From positions 1 through 40,818 of the forward strand of contig JBBJNV010000029.1 of the NCBI GenBank assembly GCA_037721215.1: a stretch of DNA of 40,818 nucleotides. Reading direction: 5' to 3'. Source of the stretch: Gemmatimonadaceae bacterium (GTDB taxonomy: Bacteria > Gemmatimonadota > Gemmatimonadetes > Gemmatimonadales > Gemmatimonadaceae). Of the stretch, positions 15,871 to 23,680 are shown one piece after another (positions within the stretch are counted from its first letter, which is position 1; each line of letters begins with the position of its first letter). The position numbers and the translations under genes were made by a program. The notes under the pieces were generated by a model. That model did not search any database, had not been told where the DNA came from, and saw only the letters and a program-made list of their open reading frames with translations.

Positions 15871-15916
15871 CTGACTTCGGATCAGAAGGATGGGGGTTCG
15901 AGCCCCTCCGGGCGCA
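15871..15916 (+). repeat. attR: 46-nt copy of the tRNA-Arg 3' end
   Basis: CTGACTTCGGATCAGAAGG onward to GGGCGCA repeats tRNA-Arg positions 6852-6897 with one substitution (A15890 for T in the variable loop). The 5' half of a tRNA is missing, so it is not a functional tRNA. It is a right attachment site. The surrounding 15684-16181 holds no gene I can support. Confidence 0.85.
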
Positions 15917-16181
15917 TTTTCCTCTCTCGTCGCCTCCCTGCCCCCCGGTGCTCGGAGGCGATTCTTCGTTCCAGCTGCCTGCAGACCACGAGGACCGCGA
16001 TGCTCTCCTTTCAGCGGTCGACACTGATTTAACCCGTTGTCTACGTCATCTGACGTATTTGAAGCCGCCGCAAATCGACGACCTTGTTCCGGAGCAGCAG
16101 CGAATAAGAGGCCTGCCGACGACGAGTGCCGTTCAATCTGATCTGCACCACTGCTACCCAATCTCCCTCGAGGAGTCGAAG

Positions 16182-16643
16182 ATGCGTTTCCCTTTACTTT
16201 TCTGCGCGATTCTCCCGTTTGTGTCAAACACCTCGGCGGCGCAGGCATCGATCCCCGACCTAAGCGTCGGCACCCGCGTCCGCATCAGCGCCCCTGAGAT
16301 ATTGCCGCGCAGGTTCATTGGGGCCGTGTCAGAGCTCGATCAGGCCTCATTGAAAATCGCCGAGCAGAAAACCGGCGACCAGATCGTCGTTCCCTTCTCT
16401 GCCCTCAAGTCAGTAGAGCTCAGCACGGGCCGGAGCCGCGGCAGTGGAGCATGGCGAGGTGCCGTCATTGGGCTGCTGGCGGGCGTCGGACTTGGCGTGG
16501 CATGTGTTTCCATTTGCGACACGGGAAACGACGCGAATCTGGCACCCGCAGCAGGCCTTCTTTTCGGGCCCCCGGCGGGAGCCGTCCTGGGGGCAATTAT
16601 CGGCAAGGAAAGTTGGCAGAAAGTGTCAATCCTCAACCGCTAA
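16182..16643 (+). CDS. Small exported protein with glycine-zipper-like membrane segments
   Basis: 153 residues. It has a signal peptide ending NTSAAQA, then a small beta domain (VGTRVRISAPEIL, GAVSELDQASLKI, QIVVPFSALKSVELS). Two Gly/Ala-rich hydrophobic segments follow (AWRGAVIGLLAGVGLGVACV and AAGLLFGPPAGAVLGAIIG), separated by a CVSIC pair. Small beta plus glycine-zipper proteins of this shape are common hypothetical proteins of the envelope; function unknown. The ATG at 16182 follows GAGGAG (16170-16175). The open frame reaches back to 15948, but the signal peptide and ribosome-binding site fix the start here. It is the first gene beyond the island. Confidence 0.7.
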   Translation: MRFPLLFCAILPFVSNTSAAQASIPDLSVGTRVRISAPEILPRRFIGAVSELDQASLKIAEQKTGDQIVVPFSALKSVELSTGRSRGSGAWRGAVIGLLAGVGLGVACVSICDTGNDANLAPAAGLLFGPPAGAVLGAIIGKESWQKVSILNR

Positions 16644-16690
16644 GGATGCAGATCCGGTCGGTCATCGCATCGTCCCGGCGGCGTCATCGC

Positions 16691-16725
16691 ATCCTGCCGG
16701 GCGTGATCGCCCAGGATCCGGCAGG
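16691..16725. other. Intergenic hairpin
   Basis: CCTGCCGG (16693-16700) pairs with CCGGCAGG (16718-16725). An alternative nested fold pairs GGGCG (16699-16703) with CGCCC (16708-16712) around TGAT, extended by ATCCT/AGGAT. It lies between two same-strand genes. No T-run follows, so a role as terminator or processing site is unproven. Confidence 0.3.
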
Positions 16726-16781
16726 CGGCAACCGAATCGAAATTGAGGCAACCCACTTTGACCATCAGAGGAACTGAACAA

Positions 16782-17201
16782 ATGAGAATATCGCGCCTCT
16801 TCGTGACCACATCAATATTCGCCCTACTCGCATGCGCTGAGCCCGCGAGCGCGCCGGTGGCGGCGACGGGGCTCTCCGGCCTTTACAGCCTTGCCGGCGT
16901 ACCTCAACTCCTGATCGGGAGCCCAACTGAGGAAGTATTCATTGCGAGCGCCACAATGACCCTCCGCGACGACATGACTTTCGTCGAAATCAGAAATCTC
17001 GAGACGATGCTGCGTGCGGCTCAGGTCAAAACCAGAACTACCGACACAACCACTGGCAGTTACTCGGTCGTCGAGGGATTATACGGCAAGGAGATCACAC
17101 TCACCGATAGCAGCCGGAATTCCTACAACGGTTACTTCAGGGGAACACGGCTGACATACTTCCGCGGCGCAGCTTCATTTGTCTTTGAGAAAAAGCTGTA
17201 G
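16782..17201 (+). CDS. Small lipoprotein of unknown function
   Basis: 139 residues with a lipoprotein signal (IFALLACAE, lipidated Cys near residue 18). A mature domain of alternating beta strands follows: LSGLYSLAGVPQLLIG, ASATMTLRDDMTFVEI, TGSYSVVEGLYGKEITL and SYNGYFRGTRLTYF. The pattern resembles a calycin or lipocalin-like barrel of the kind used for lipoprotein quality or small-ligand binding, but I do not recognise the family. The ATG at 16782 has AGAGGA (16768-16773) in front. Confidence 0.65.
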   Translation: MRISRLFVTTSIFALLACAEPASAPVAATGLSGLYSLAGVPQLLIGSPTEEVFIASATMTLRDDMTFVEIRNLETMLRAAQVKTRTTDTTTGSYSVVEGLYGKEITLTDSSRNSYNGYFRGTRLTYFRGAASFVFEKKL

Positions 17202-17288
17202 TGTGTCCGGGATTCGCGAGCATTCGTCACTGACGCATTTTCGACGCCGGCCAAACCAGCACGCCTCAACAATTTGTCAGGATCAGTT

Positions 17289-17486
17289 ATGAGCGACGCA
17301 ACGCCCGTTTTAATCCGCCTGTGTGAAAAATGCGGCAGGGATCGGGTTCTCGAACCCGCACCAGCGCTGGCCGTGGATGAAGCAGATGACGCCACTCAGT
17401 CACGCTCCGATCAGGCACGGTGTGGCTGTGGTCGCGGCCCCCTTACCGATGCAGATATTGAAGCGCTCTCCGGCCGCGGCCCTTGA
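17289..17486 (+). CDS. Small Cys-rich (zinc-ribbon-like) hypothetical protein
   Basis: About 65 residues with CEKCGRDRVLEP and later CGCG, giving a possible four-Cys zinc site separated by an acidic linker. AGGA precedes the ATG. There is no recognised family. Its length, cysteine spacing and independent position make it plausible, but short overlapping frames here are equally open. Confidence 0.4.
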   Translation: MSDATPVLIRLCEKCGRDRVLEPAPALAVDEADDATQSRSDQARCGCGRGPLTDADIEALSGRGP

Positions 17487-17575
17487 TTACGCTTTTGTAA
17501 CATTGGCACCATCTGTGCAATACTACTAGATGATATGTATTTGTGATGTTGCGATATAAACTGGGAGTGTGCACA

Positions 17576-17926
17576 GTGACTTATAGAAGATTCAGCGATA
17601 GAAAAGGAGTGGGCTGGGAGGTGTGGCAAATCACACCGGCAGAGGTGGATCGGCGACGGCTCGAACGCCGAAACATGGCCGAGCGACGACGTACTGCCCG
17701 TCAGCCTGCGGTAGAGCGGAGAACGCGCGACCGGCGGGTTTTGGAATCGCCGGGATACGTGCGAGTTTCAACCGGATTCGAACACGGCTGGCTTTGCTTT
17801 TCCACGGTCGAGGAGACCCGTCGTCTCGCTCCGATTCCGCCACGCTGGCTCGAGGCGCCGCCCGAGCAACTCGAAATGTGGGCCGGCCTGGCTACCAAAG
17901 CATGGAAGTGCTCCACGGCGCTGTAG
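17576..17926 (+). CDS. YRRF-type small hypothetical protein
   Basis: 116 residues from GTG at 17576 (upstream in-frame starts GTG 17543 and ATG 17546 are possible). It opens TYRRFSDRKGVGWEVWQI, has a very basic middle (several ERR and DRR repeats) and ends with GWLCFSTVEETRRLAPIPP-W and a helical tail. I recall similar short proteins scattered through Gemmatimonadota, of unknown role. GGGAG (17562-17566) lies at good distance from the GTG at 17576. The AT-rich stretch before it (17490-17545) probably contains its promoter. Confidence 0.6.
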   Translation: MTYRRFSDRKGVGWEVWQITPAEVDRRRLERRNMAERRRTARQPAVERRTRDRRVLESPGYVRVSTGFEHGWLCFSTVEETRRLAPIPPRWLEAPPEQLEMWAGLATKAWKCSTAL

Positions 17927-17963
17927 CTGGAAATGGAGCCGGACGCAGTTTTCAGTGAACGAC

Positions 17964-17994
17964 AAGGGCCACGGGCAAAGCGTGGCCCTTTGTT
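17964..17994. terminator. Bidirectional terminator
   Basis: Perfect 10-bp stem AAGGGCCACG (17964-17973) / CGTGGCCCTT (17981-17990), loop GGCAAAG, then TGTTTT. It lies between the convergent small gene ending at 17926 and the prolyl oligopeptidase gene ending at 18005, and can serve both. Confidence 0.85.
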
Positions 17995-18004
17995 TTCCCG
18001 CAGA

Positions 18005-20140
18005 TTACTGAACGTATTTTGGAACGACCCCCAGATTCTGGAAAATGAACGAGTAGATATCCGCCGTCTGCTCGATCGCCTTGGTCGTACTGCTCGCACC
18101 ATGCCCTGAATTGGTGTCGATCCGTATCAGCACGGGATTGGTTCCCGCCTGCGCCGCCTGCATCGCCGCGGCGTATTTGTACGAGTGCGCCGGGACTACC
18201 CGGTCGTCATGATCCGCAGTAGTGATTAGTGTCGCGGGGTAGCGCGTTCCCGCACGGATATTGTGAATTGGCGAATACGCCCGCAAAATCCTGTACTCCG
18301 CTTCATTGTCCGCCGAGCCGTAGTCGGTGATCCAGTTCCAGCCGATGGTGAATTTCTGGAAGCGGAGCATATCCATCACTCCCGCCTGCTGAATGACGGC
18401 CTTGAACAAGTCGGGCCGCTGATTGGCAACCGCCCCGACCAGCAGTCCACCATTGGACACACCATGAATAGCAAGTCGCTCGGGAGAAGTGTAGCGGTTC
18501 GAGATCAGATACTCGGCGGCGGCGATGAAGTCATCGAATACGTTCTGCTTCTTCAGCTTCATTCCCGCTTCGTGCCACTTCTCGCCGTACTCGCCCCCGC
18601 CTCGCATGTTCGCCGATGCGTACACAACTCCCTGCTCGAGCAGGGCAAGGCGCAATGCGCTGAATGATGGAGAGGTGTTGCTGTTGAATCCGCCGTAACC
18701 GTACAGCAGCACGGGATTGGTACCGTCCAGCTTCATACCTTTCCGATAAGTCAGAAACATCGGCACCCTCGTGCGGTCCTTGCTGTTGAAGAAGACCTGC
18801 CGGGTTTCGTATGCCTCGTTGCTGAAGCCCGGGATTTTCGGCGATCGGAACACCGAGGACTTCCGGGAAGCGATGTCGTAGCGGTAGATGGTCGGCGGCG
18901 CGTTGAAGGAAGTGTACGTGTAGAAGATGAAGCGATCGTCAAAGTTGCCGCCAAAACCGGATGCAGTGCCCGGTCCGGGGAAAACAATCTCGCTTTCGCG
19001 TTTGCCGGACAGGTCGTGAACGTACGCCCGAGTCGTGACGTCCTTCAGATACGTCGCAAAGATTTTCCCGCCAGCGGTACTCACCCCCTCGAGCGGCTCG
19101 GCACGCTCGGCGAGCACAGTCTTCCAGTTTTTCTCGGCTGGATTCTTCGGATCGAACAGCACGAGCTTCCAGTTCGGTGAACCGGCGTTCGTCTGAATCA
19201 GCAGTTTGTCGCCGACATTGTCGACAACGTAGTAGAGATAGTCACCGACTTCAGCAACGATTGGCGTCCAGGTTTTTTCGCCCTTCGTCAGGTCACGATA
19301 AAAAACAGAGTTGCCCTTTTTGCCCTTTCCGCGATCCGAGATGGAAAGGAATGCAAAGCGTTCATCTTCGCTGGTGTTGACGTTGTGGAATCGCTGCGGG
19401 TTGGCCTTGAACTCGTACACGAGGTCGTCCGCCTCCTGCGCTGTGCCGATGCGGTGATAGTAGACCTTGTGACCTTCGTTTTTCGATGTGAGGGCGTTGG
19501 TCTGATCCGGCGCGTCGTACCGGCTGTAATAGAAACCGTCTCCAGCCCATGCAGTCCCGGTAACTTTCGCCCACTTGATGACGTCAGGGAGGATTTTTCG
19601 AGACTGCACTTCCATGACTCGGAACTCAGTCCAGTCGGAACCGCCGGTAGACACTCCGTAGGCGGCATAGCGGCCATTCTTCGAAAGCGAAAATCCCGCC
19701 AGCCGTGTGGTGCCGTCCGCCGACAATTTGTTCGGATCGAGCAGCAGATCCGCCTTTCCGTCGAGGCCCTTCTGAATGTAGAGAACGCTCTGATTCTGAA
19801 GCCCGTCGTTCTTCGAGAATACGAAATACTCACCGTTTCTCGAGGGGGCGCTGAAGCGCTGATAATTGTAGAGTTTCTCCAACCGGCTCTTGACCGCCGC
19901 ACGGTAGGGAATCTTTTCCAGATAACCGAAGGCGACCTTGTTCTGCTCCTCCACCCACCTGGTGGTTTCAGGAGATTTCTCCTCTTCGAGCCAGCGGTAC
20001 GGATCAGCGACTTTTTCACCAAAGTAGGTATCGACTTGTTCCGCCTTCCGGCTTTGCGGATAGGACAGAGTCTGAGCGCCACCGATTTCCGCAACGGCCA
20101 GGAAGCCGAGCAGGCTGAGAATGATCGGACGTGGTTTCAT
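18005..20140 (-). CDS. Prolyl oligopeptidase (S9A), secreted
   Basis: 711 residues, the usual length. After a signal peptide (ending IGGAQ) comes the N-terminal S9A segment YFGEKVADPYRWLE, a seven-bladed propeller, and the alpha/beta hydrolase domain. The catalytic triad is complete: Ser562 in GVSNGG, Asp in DHDDRVVP, His680 in SGHGAS. The substrate-side motifs LLYGYGGFN and NMRGGGEYGEKWHEAG are also present. It cleaves short proline-containing peptides after Pro, here in the periplasm or outside. The ATG at 20140 puts the signal peptide first; the 31 upstream in-frame residues do not look coding. No strong ribosome-binding site is seen. Confidence 0.92.
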   Translation of the reverse strand: MKPRPIILSLLGFLAVAEIGGAQTLSYPQSRKAEQVDTYFGEKVADPYRWLEEEKSPETTRWVEEQNKVAFGYLEKIPYRAAVKSRLEKLYNYQRFSAPSRNGEYFVFSKNDGLQNQSVLYIQKGLDGKADLLLDPNKLSADGTTRLAGFSLSKNGRYAAYGVSTGGSDWTEFRVMEVQSRKILPDVIKWAKVTGTAWAGDGFYYSRYDAPDQTNALTSKNEGHKVYYHRIGTAQEADDLVYEFKANPQRFHNVNTSEDERFAFLSISDRGKGKKGNSVFYRDLTKGEKTWTPIVAEVGDYLYYVVDNVGDKLLIQTNAGSPNWKLVLFDPKNPAEKNWKTVLAERAEPLEGVSTAGGKIFATYLKDVTTRAYVHDLSGKRESEIVFPGPGTASGFGGNFDDRFIFYTYTSFNAPPTIYRYDIASRKSSVFRSPKIPGFSNEAYETRQVFFNSKDRTRVPMFLTYRKGMKLDGTNPVLLYGYGGFNSNTSPSFSALRLALLEQGVVYASANMRGGGEYGEKWHEAGMKLKKQNVFDDFIAAAEYLISNRYTSPERLAIHGVSNGGLLVGAVANQRPDLFKAVIQQAGVMDMLRFQKFTIGWNWITDYGSADNEAEYRILRAYSPIHNIRAGTRYPATLITTADHDDRVVPAHSYKYAAAMQAAQAGTNPVLIRIDTNSGHGASSTTKAIEQTADIYSFIFQNLGVVPKYVQ

Positions 20141-20274
20141 GTTTCGGTTTTCGCGGGGGGAGGTTGGCGGTATCGCGGGCGGAAGTCGCTGCCGACAGCG
20201 AAAGCTAGCGCGGGTACCGATCTGCAGAGCCATGGCTCAGCCACTACACGGGGCTGTCTCAGCTTCGCCGAAGA

Positions 20275-20997
20275 CTACAGCCGGCTTTTCAGAAACTCGG
20301 GCGTGAATCCCTGAAGGTAGGAAGAGAGCCGCTCGAACTCGCTGGTGACCATCAGGAGTCCGACAATGATCAGCAACGTGCCGCTGACCCTGGTAATCCA
20401 GGCCATATGCCTGCTGACTTTTCTGAAGAGGAATATGAATTTGTTGACAGCGACGGCGGCGAGCAGGAATGGCATCGCCAGTCCGATGGAGTAAAACAGC
20501 AGCAGTGCAAGTCCGCGATTGAGATCTGCAGAGCTCGATGTGTAAATAAGGACAGACCCCAATATCGGACCGATGCACGGGGTCCATCCCGCACCGAAGG
20601 CCATGCCAACGAGAACGGTCCCGAAATATCCGGCCGGTTTGGTCGCGAGATGCACCCGACGTTCGCGCTCGAGCATACCGAGGTTGAATACGCCGAGCAT
20701 GTAGAGACCGAACAGAATGATAAGAACGCCGCCAATGCGGCTGATCCACTCCCGATAGGCAAGCATCACCTGCCCCAGAACCGTCGCCGTCGCCCCCAGC
20801 GCGAGGAAAACCGCGGTAAATCCGAGTACGAAGAGTGATCCATGCACGAGCGCCGTGCGACGGCCGCGGCCAACCTCTTCGACACTCAGCCCCGAGAGAA
20901 ACGTGATGTAGCTCGGGATTAGCGGCAGCACGCATGGGGAAAGGAAACTCAGCACCCCAGCGGTGAACGCCACCCCGAACCCGAGGTCCGGTGTCAC
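20275..20997 (-). CDS. ccdA: CcdA/DsbD-type thiol-disulfide transmembrane protein
   Basis: 240 residues with six predicted membrane segments and the two redox cysteines of the family, in LSFLSPCVLPLIPSY and GAGWTPCIGPILG. CcdA carries reducing equivalents from cytoplasmic thioredoxin across the membrane to periplasmic thiol proteins, for cytochrome c maturation or disulfide repair. The GTG start (20997-20995) overlaps the stop of the upstream thioredoxin gene in GTGA, so translation is coupled. The pairing makes TlpA the likely electron acceptor. Confidence 0.92.
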   Translation of the reverse strand: MTPDLGFGVAFTAGVLSFLSPCVLPLIPSYITFLSGLSVEEVGRGRRTALVHGSLFVLGFTAVFLALGATATVLGQVMLAYREWISRIGGVLIILFGLYMLGVFNLGMLERERRVHLATKPAGYFGTVLVGMAFGAGWTPCIGPILGSVLIYTSSSADLNRGLALLLFYSIGLAMPFLLAAVAVNKFIFLFRKVSRHMAWITRVSGTLLIIVGLLMVTSEFERLSSYLQGFTPEFLKSRL

Positions 20998-21518
20998 TGC
21001 GCCAACGCTGCCTCGATTGCGGCTCGGACTTTGGCCGCGCCTTCGGGGAACGCACCAGGGTTTCTAAACAACAGCTTTCCGTCCGGCGAGATCAGGTAAC
21101 TCTCGGGAATTCCAAGTGACTGATAGCGAGTCCTGATTATTCCCTCGGCATCATGACCGACGAGAAACGTCGCCTGGTATCGCCTCATGAACTCTCGAAT
21201 CTTCGTGTCATCACTATTGGAATCGACGCTCACCGCGAGCACGCGCAAACCTCTCGGCCCGTACTCGCGGTGAATGCGCTCGATGTCGGGAAACTCCCTT
21301 TGACATGGTACGCACCATGTCGCCCAGATATTGAGCAGCGTCAGTGGCTGTGGCTGCCCGTCGCCGACGCGCGCAGAGTCACCGGCCAGCGTGCGGGTGG
21401 CGTACGCGGGCACGGGATCGCCGATCGCCATCGGCTTGAAGCGTTCCTCCATCCCGCTGCAGGCGATCGCGCCGCACGCAGCCAGCACCAGGGATACGCG
21501 GTTGCACCTTCGGCTCAT
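20994..21518 (-). CDS. TlpA/ResA-type membrane-anchored thioredoxin
   Basis: 174 residues. A lipoprotein-like signal (GAIACSG, Cys20) is followed by a thioredoxin fold with active site WCVPC (68-72), NIWATWC before it and IPESYLISPDGKL containing the cis-Pro after it. Such proteins reduce disulfides in apocytochrome c or other periplasmic targets. The 4-base overlap with ccdA shows they act together: CcdA supplies electrons, this protein delivers them. Confidence 0.9.
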   Translation of the reverse strand: MSRRCNRVSLVLAACGAIACSGMEERFKPMAIGDPVPAYATRTLAGDSARVGDGQPQPLTLLNIWATWCVPCQREFPDIERIHREYGPRGLRVLAVSVDSNSDDTKIREFMRRYQATFLVGHDAEGIIRTRYQSLGIPESYLISPDGKLLFRNPGAFPEGAAKVRAAIEAALAQ

Positions 21519-21855
21519 TCAATACTTCCGGCGCGAACCATGATCTGGCTCTCACCGATGGCATGCAATGGTTTCACGGATTTCGGAGTCTTCATGTCAG
21601 GCGCCATTTTCCTTTCGTGATCCGCGGCTTGGGCGCTCTGTTCCGACCACGCCACTGTAACCTGGTTGCCAACTACGGCGAGTACTGGAAAGCTCGCAGA
21701 CCTGGCGGAAGAACGGCAACCCTGAGCATTGCCTGGCGGACAGAAAAGATTTCGTAACGTTGTGTGGCAAGTGACTGCCAGACGAAACGGAACACGGGCG
21801 CGAGTCGGTATGGCTCACGCCCGTATTCCCTCTGAGCAGCAATCAGGCGAAAAGG
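21519..21855. other. Intergenic region with a terminator-like hairpin
   Basis: No gene is supported in these 337 bases. Next to the 3' end of the DUF4394 gene, ACGGGCG (21794-21800) pairs with CGCCCGT (21818-21824), extended inward by GAG/CTC, a likely terminator for that minus-strand gene. The upstream region of tlpA must lie near 21519-21600; no clear promoter is seen. Confidence 0.45.
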
Positions 21856-22791
21856 TTACGGCGCGACCGCGATACTCCTGATCGGCGTGGGATTGTTGAT
21901 GGAGCCCAGTAACGTCGCGTTGCCGGTTCGCAGGTTGATCTGGTAGAGGCGTGATGGTCCTCCCGGCGCCGACATTGCCGTCAGGGAGGCGTACGCGATA
22001 TCAGTATCTCCAGCGATGTCGAATCCGACATCTTCGCTGGTGTCGAAATTGAGTGCGCCGATAGTGCGTATGGTTCCGCCGTTCGGGCTCACCAGGAACA
22101 CGAGCGCGTCGCGGTTGGAGTCGATCGCGAACAGATCGGTCGCGACCGGCGCAGGCCGTACGCTATTCGTGTAGGCTGTGCCGACGATGTTCGGATTCTG
22201 TCCCGCGTTGATGTCACCCGGGATGTAGGCCAGGACCGTATCGACCGCGGCCAGAGCTCCGGTAATCTGGTTAATCCGGAGATTCTGATCAGCGTTGGTG
22301 TGAATCCGAAGCCGGTCCGGGACCGGATTGAAGCCAACTCCGAATGCCGTGCCGGAGAGTCCCGGCGTGAAAGCTGTGCCGACTGCCGTTGCGGCGCCGC
22401 TGGTTGAGTTGAGCGTGTAAATCCGGCTTGTCGAGCTCACGGCGACCAGATCGCCGTTCGCCGGCCGGAAGTCGATACCGACAATCGTCTCGCCGGCAGC
22501 GAGGCCGGTGATCGCGACCTTGGCAATGATGCGATCCGGGGTGAACACCCCGAACGACATCAGGTTGTTGGTGCCATCAATAGCGAATATGGTGCGTCCA
22601 GCGACAGGCGCTCCGGGAGCACCAGGAGTGCCCGGTGCACCACCGGGTCCGGTTGGACCGGTTGGGCCGGCAGGGCCAGTTGGACCGGCGGGCCCGTCCG
22701 GGCCCGTGGGGCCTTCGCAGGCCGCAAGTGCGAGCGCGAGCATACCGGACAAAACCGCGAGGCGTTTCCGCCCCGCTACTGATGAGACCAT
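21856..22791 (-). CDS. DUF4394 lipoprotein with a collagen-like stalk
   Basis: 311 residues. A lipoprotein signal ends in LALALAACEG (Cys25). Residues about 27-62 are Gly-x-y triplets (GPTGPDGPAGPTGPAG and on), a collagen-like rod. The remainder matches DUF4394: IFAIDGTNNLMSFG, GIDFRPANGDLVAVS, GVGFNPVPDRLRIHTN, NLRINQITGAL and DLFAIDSNRDALVFL, a propeller-like secreted domain of unknown function. A likely design is a lipid anchor, an extended rod and a displayed head domain. GGAGGA before the ATG at 22791 supports the start. The triplet repeats make open shadows in other frames. Confidence 0.85.
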   Translation of the reverse strand: MVSSVAGRKRLAVLSGMLALALAACEGPTGPDGPAGPTGPAGPTGPTGPGGAPGTPGAPGAPVAGRTIFAIDGTNNLMSFGVFTPDRIIAKVAITGLAAGETIVGIDFRPANGDLVAVSSTSRIYTLNSTSGAATAVGTAFTPGLSGTAFGVGFNPVPDRLRIHTNADQNLRINQITGALAAVDTVLAYIPGDINAGQNPNIVGTAYTNSVRPAPVATDLFAIDSNRDALVFLVSPNGGTIRTIGALNFDTSEDVGFDIAGDTDIAYASLTAMSAPGGPSRLYQINLRTGNATLLGSINNPTPIRSIAVAP

Positions 22792-22895
22792 TTAATCCTC
22801 CGTCGAAGTGATTACTGCGGGTAAGGGGTCTTCTACACGCGTACCGATGAAAGAATTCGTGACATTGAAACGGCACTCGAACCTTGATTGATCCT

Positions 22896-23680
22896 CTACC
22901 CACAGGCACCAGTTCGCGCTTGCGAAGTTAATCGCGTAATTCGTGCCATCCACGCCGTGCATGACCGTACCGGCCGTCCCATTGCGTCGTGGTTCTTGAG
23001 CATGAACAGCGGCGAATCATTGAAGCGGAAATTCTTGACTGCTTTCGAGATTTTTCCATTCTCAATGAGGAAGGTGCCATCACGCGTGAGCCCTGTATAT
23101 AGAATGGTGCGGGGATCGACTTCACGGAGATACCAGAGGCGGGTGACGAGAACGCCGCGCTGGGTGGACTTGATCATGTCCTCCATCGAAGTGGTGCCGC
23201 CGTTCATGATGAACGATGTCGGCGCCCCGGTAGCGGTCTTGCCCTGCTTCTTTGCCCAGAAGCGAGAGTAGTAAAGCTCCTTGAGCACGCCCTTGTCGAC
23301 GAAAGTCTGGCGGCCCAGTGGCAAACCGTCCCGTCCCAGGGCTGCGAGAGAACCATGGGGTCGAATGGATCGGCGGTAATGCTGATGCGGGCATCGATGA
23401 TCTTCTCCCCGATCTTGTTGCCTCCACCGGTCTTTGTGAACGGGCTGCGTCCCTCGTCCGAAGCGCGGGCGTCGGCGTAGAACCCGACGAGCTGAACCAG
23501 ATCACCGACCGCCTGCGGTTCGAGAATAACGGTGTAACGCCCCGGTTCGATTGCAACGGGCTTGCGTGACAGGCGCGCCTTCTCTACCGCGCGTGCGCTG
23601 ACTGCGGCGATGTCGAGCTTGGTCCAGTCGGGGTTTTCCGCTCCAGCCCAGCCGGAACCTGTGCCATCTTCAGTTTGCCG
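22896..23680 (-). pseudogene. TldD/PmbA-family protein, C-terminal half (remnant)
   Basis: From about 23680 the minus strand reads DGTGSGWAGAENPDWTKLDI, then IEPGRYTVILEPQAV and TGGGNKIGEKIIDARI. After a one-base loss near 23331 (PWDG to LPLGRQTF) it continues YYSRFWAKKQGK, TSFIMNGGTTSMEDMIKST, LVTRLWYLREVDPRTILYTG and FRFNDSPLFML. This is the C-terminal half of the TldD/PmbA type that lacks the HExxxH motif. The N-terminal half is missing, replaced by another TldD gene, and the family's conserved end (KVRDFxFTSLSDAV) is also lost. Such proteins form TldD/E-like proteases that process modified peptides. It should be non-functional. Confidence 0.75.

Larger units (their letters stand above)
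6852..15916. mobile_element. Genomic island integrated in tRNA-Arg (relic, no integrase seen)
   Basis: The intact tRNA-Arg on the left and a 46-nt direct copy of its 3' end on the right (15871-15916, 45 of 46 identical) form the attL/attR pair expected when a tyrosine-recombinase element integrates into the 3' half of a tRNA gene. Between them lie a TonB receptor (frameshifted), an Ig/PD40 lipoprotein, a kinase-TPR gene with its ECF sigma factor, a truncated PD40 copy and the first 32 codons of a phage terminase small subunit beside the right end. No integrase or recombinase reading frame is visible, so the element looks decayed or was mobilised in trans. The terminase scrap suggests phage or satellite ancestry; the other genes would be cargo or later insertions. 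Confidence 0.65.

Noticed and set aside
15871-15916. Second tRNA-Arg gene
   Set aside because: Only the 3' 46 nt are present; the D arm and 5' acceptor strand are missing, so it is an attachment site.
19385-20314. Long plus-strand open frame
   Set aside because: It lies opposite the prolyl oligopeptidase gene, which has full catalytic motifs; this frame has none.
22508-22795. Plus-strand Gly/Pro-rich open frame
   Set aside because: It is the reverse complement of the collagen-like triplets in the DUF4394 gene.
22896-22980. Protein-like alternative frame after GRPVR at the end of the TldD remnant
   Set aside because: It looks orderly by eye but does not match the TldD C-terminus or any family I know.
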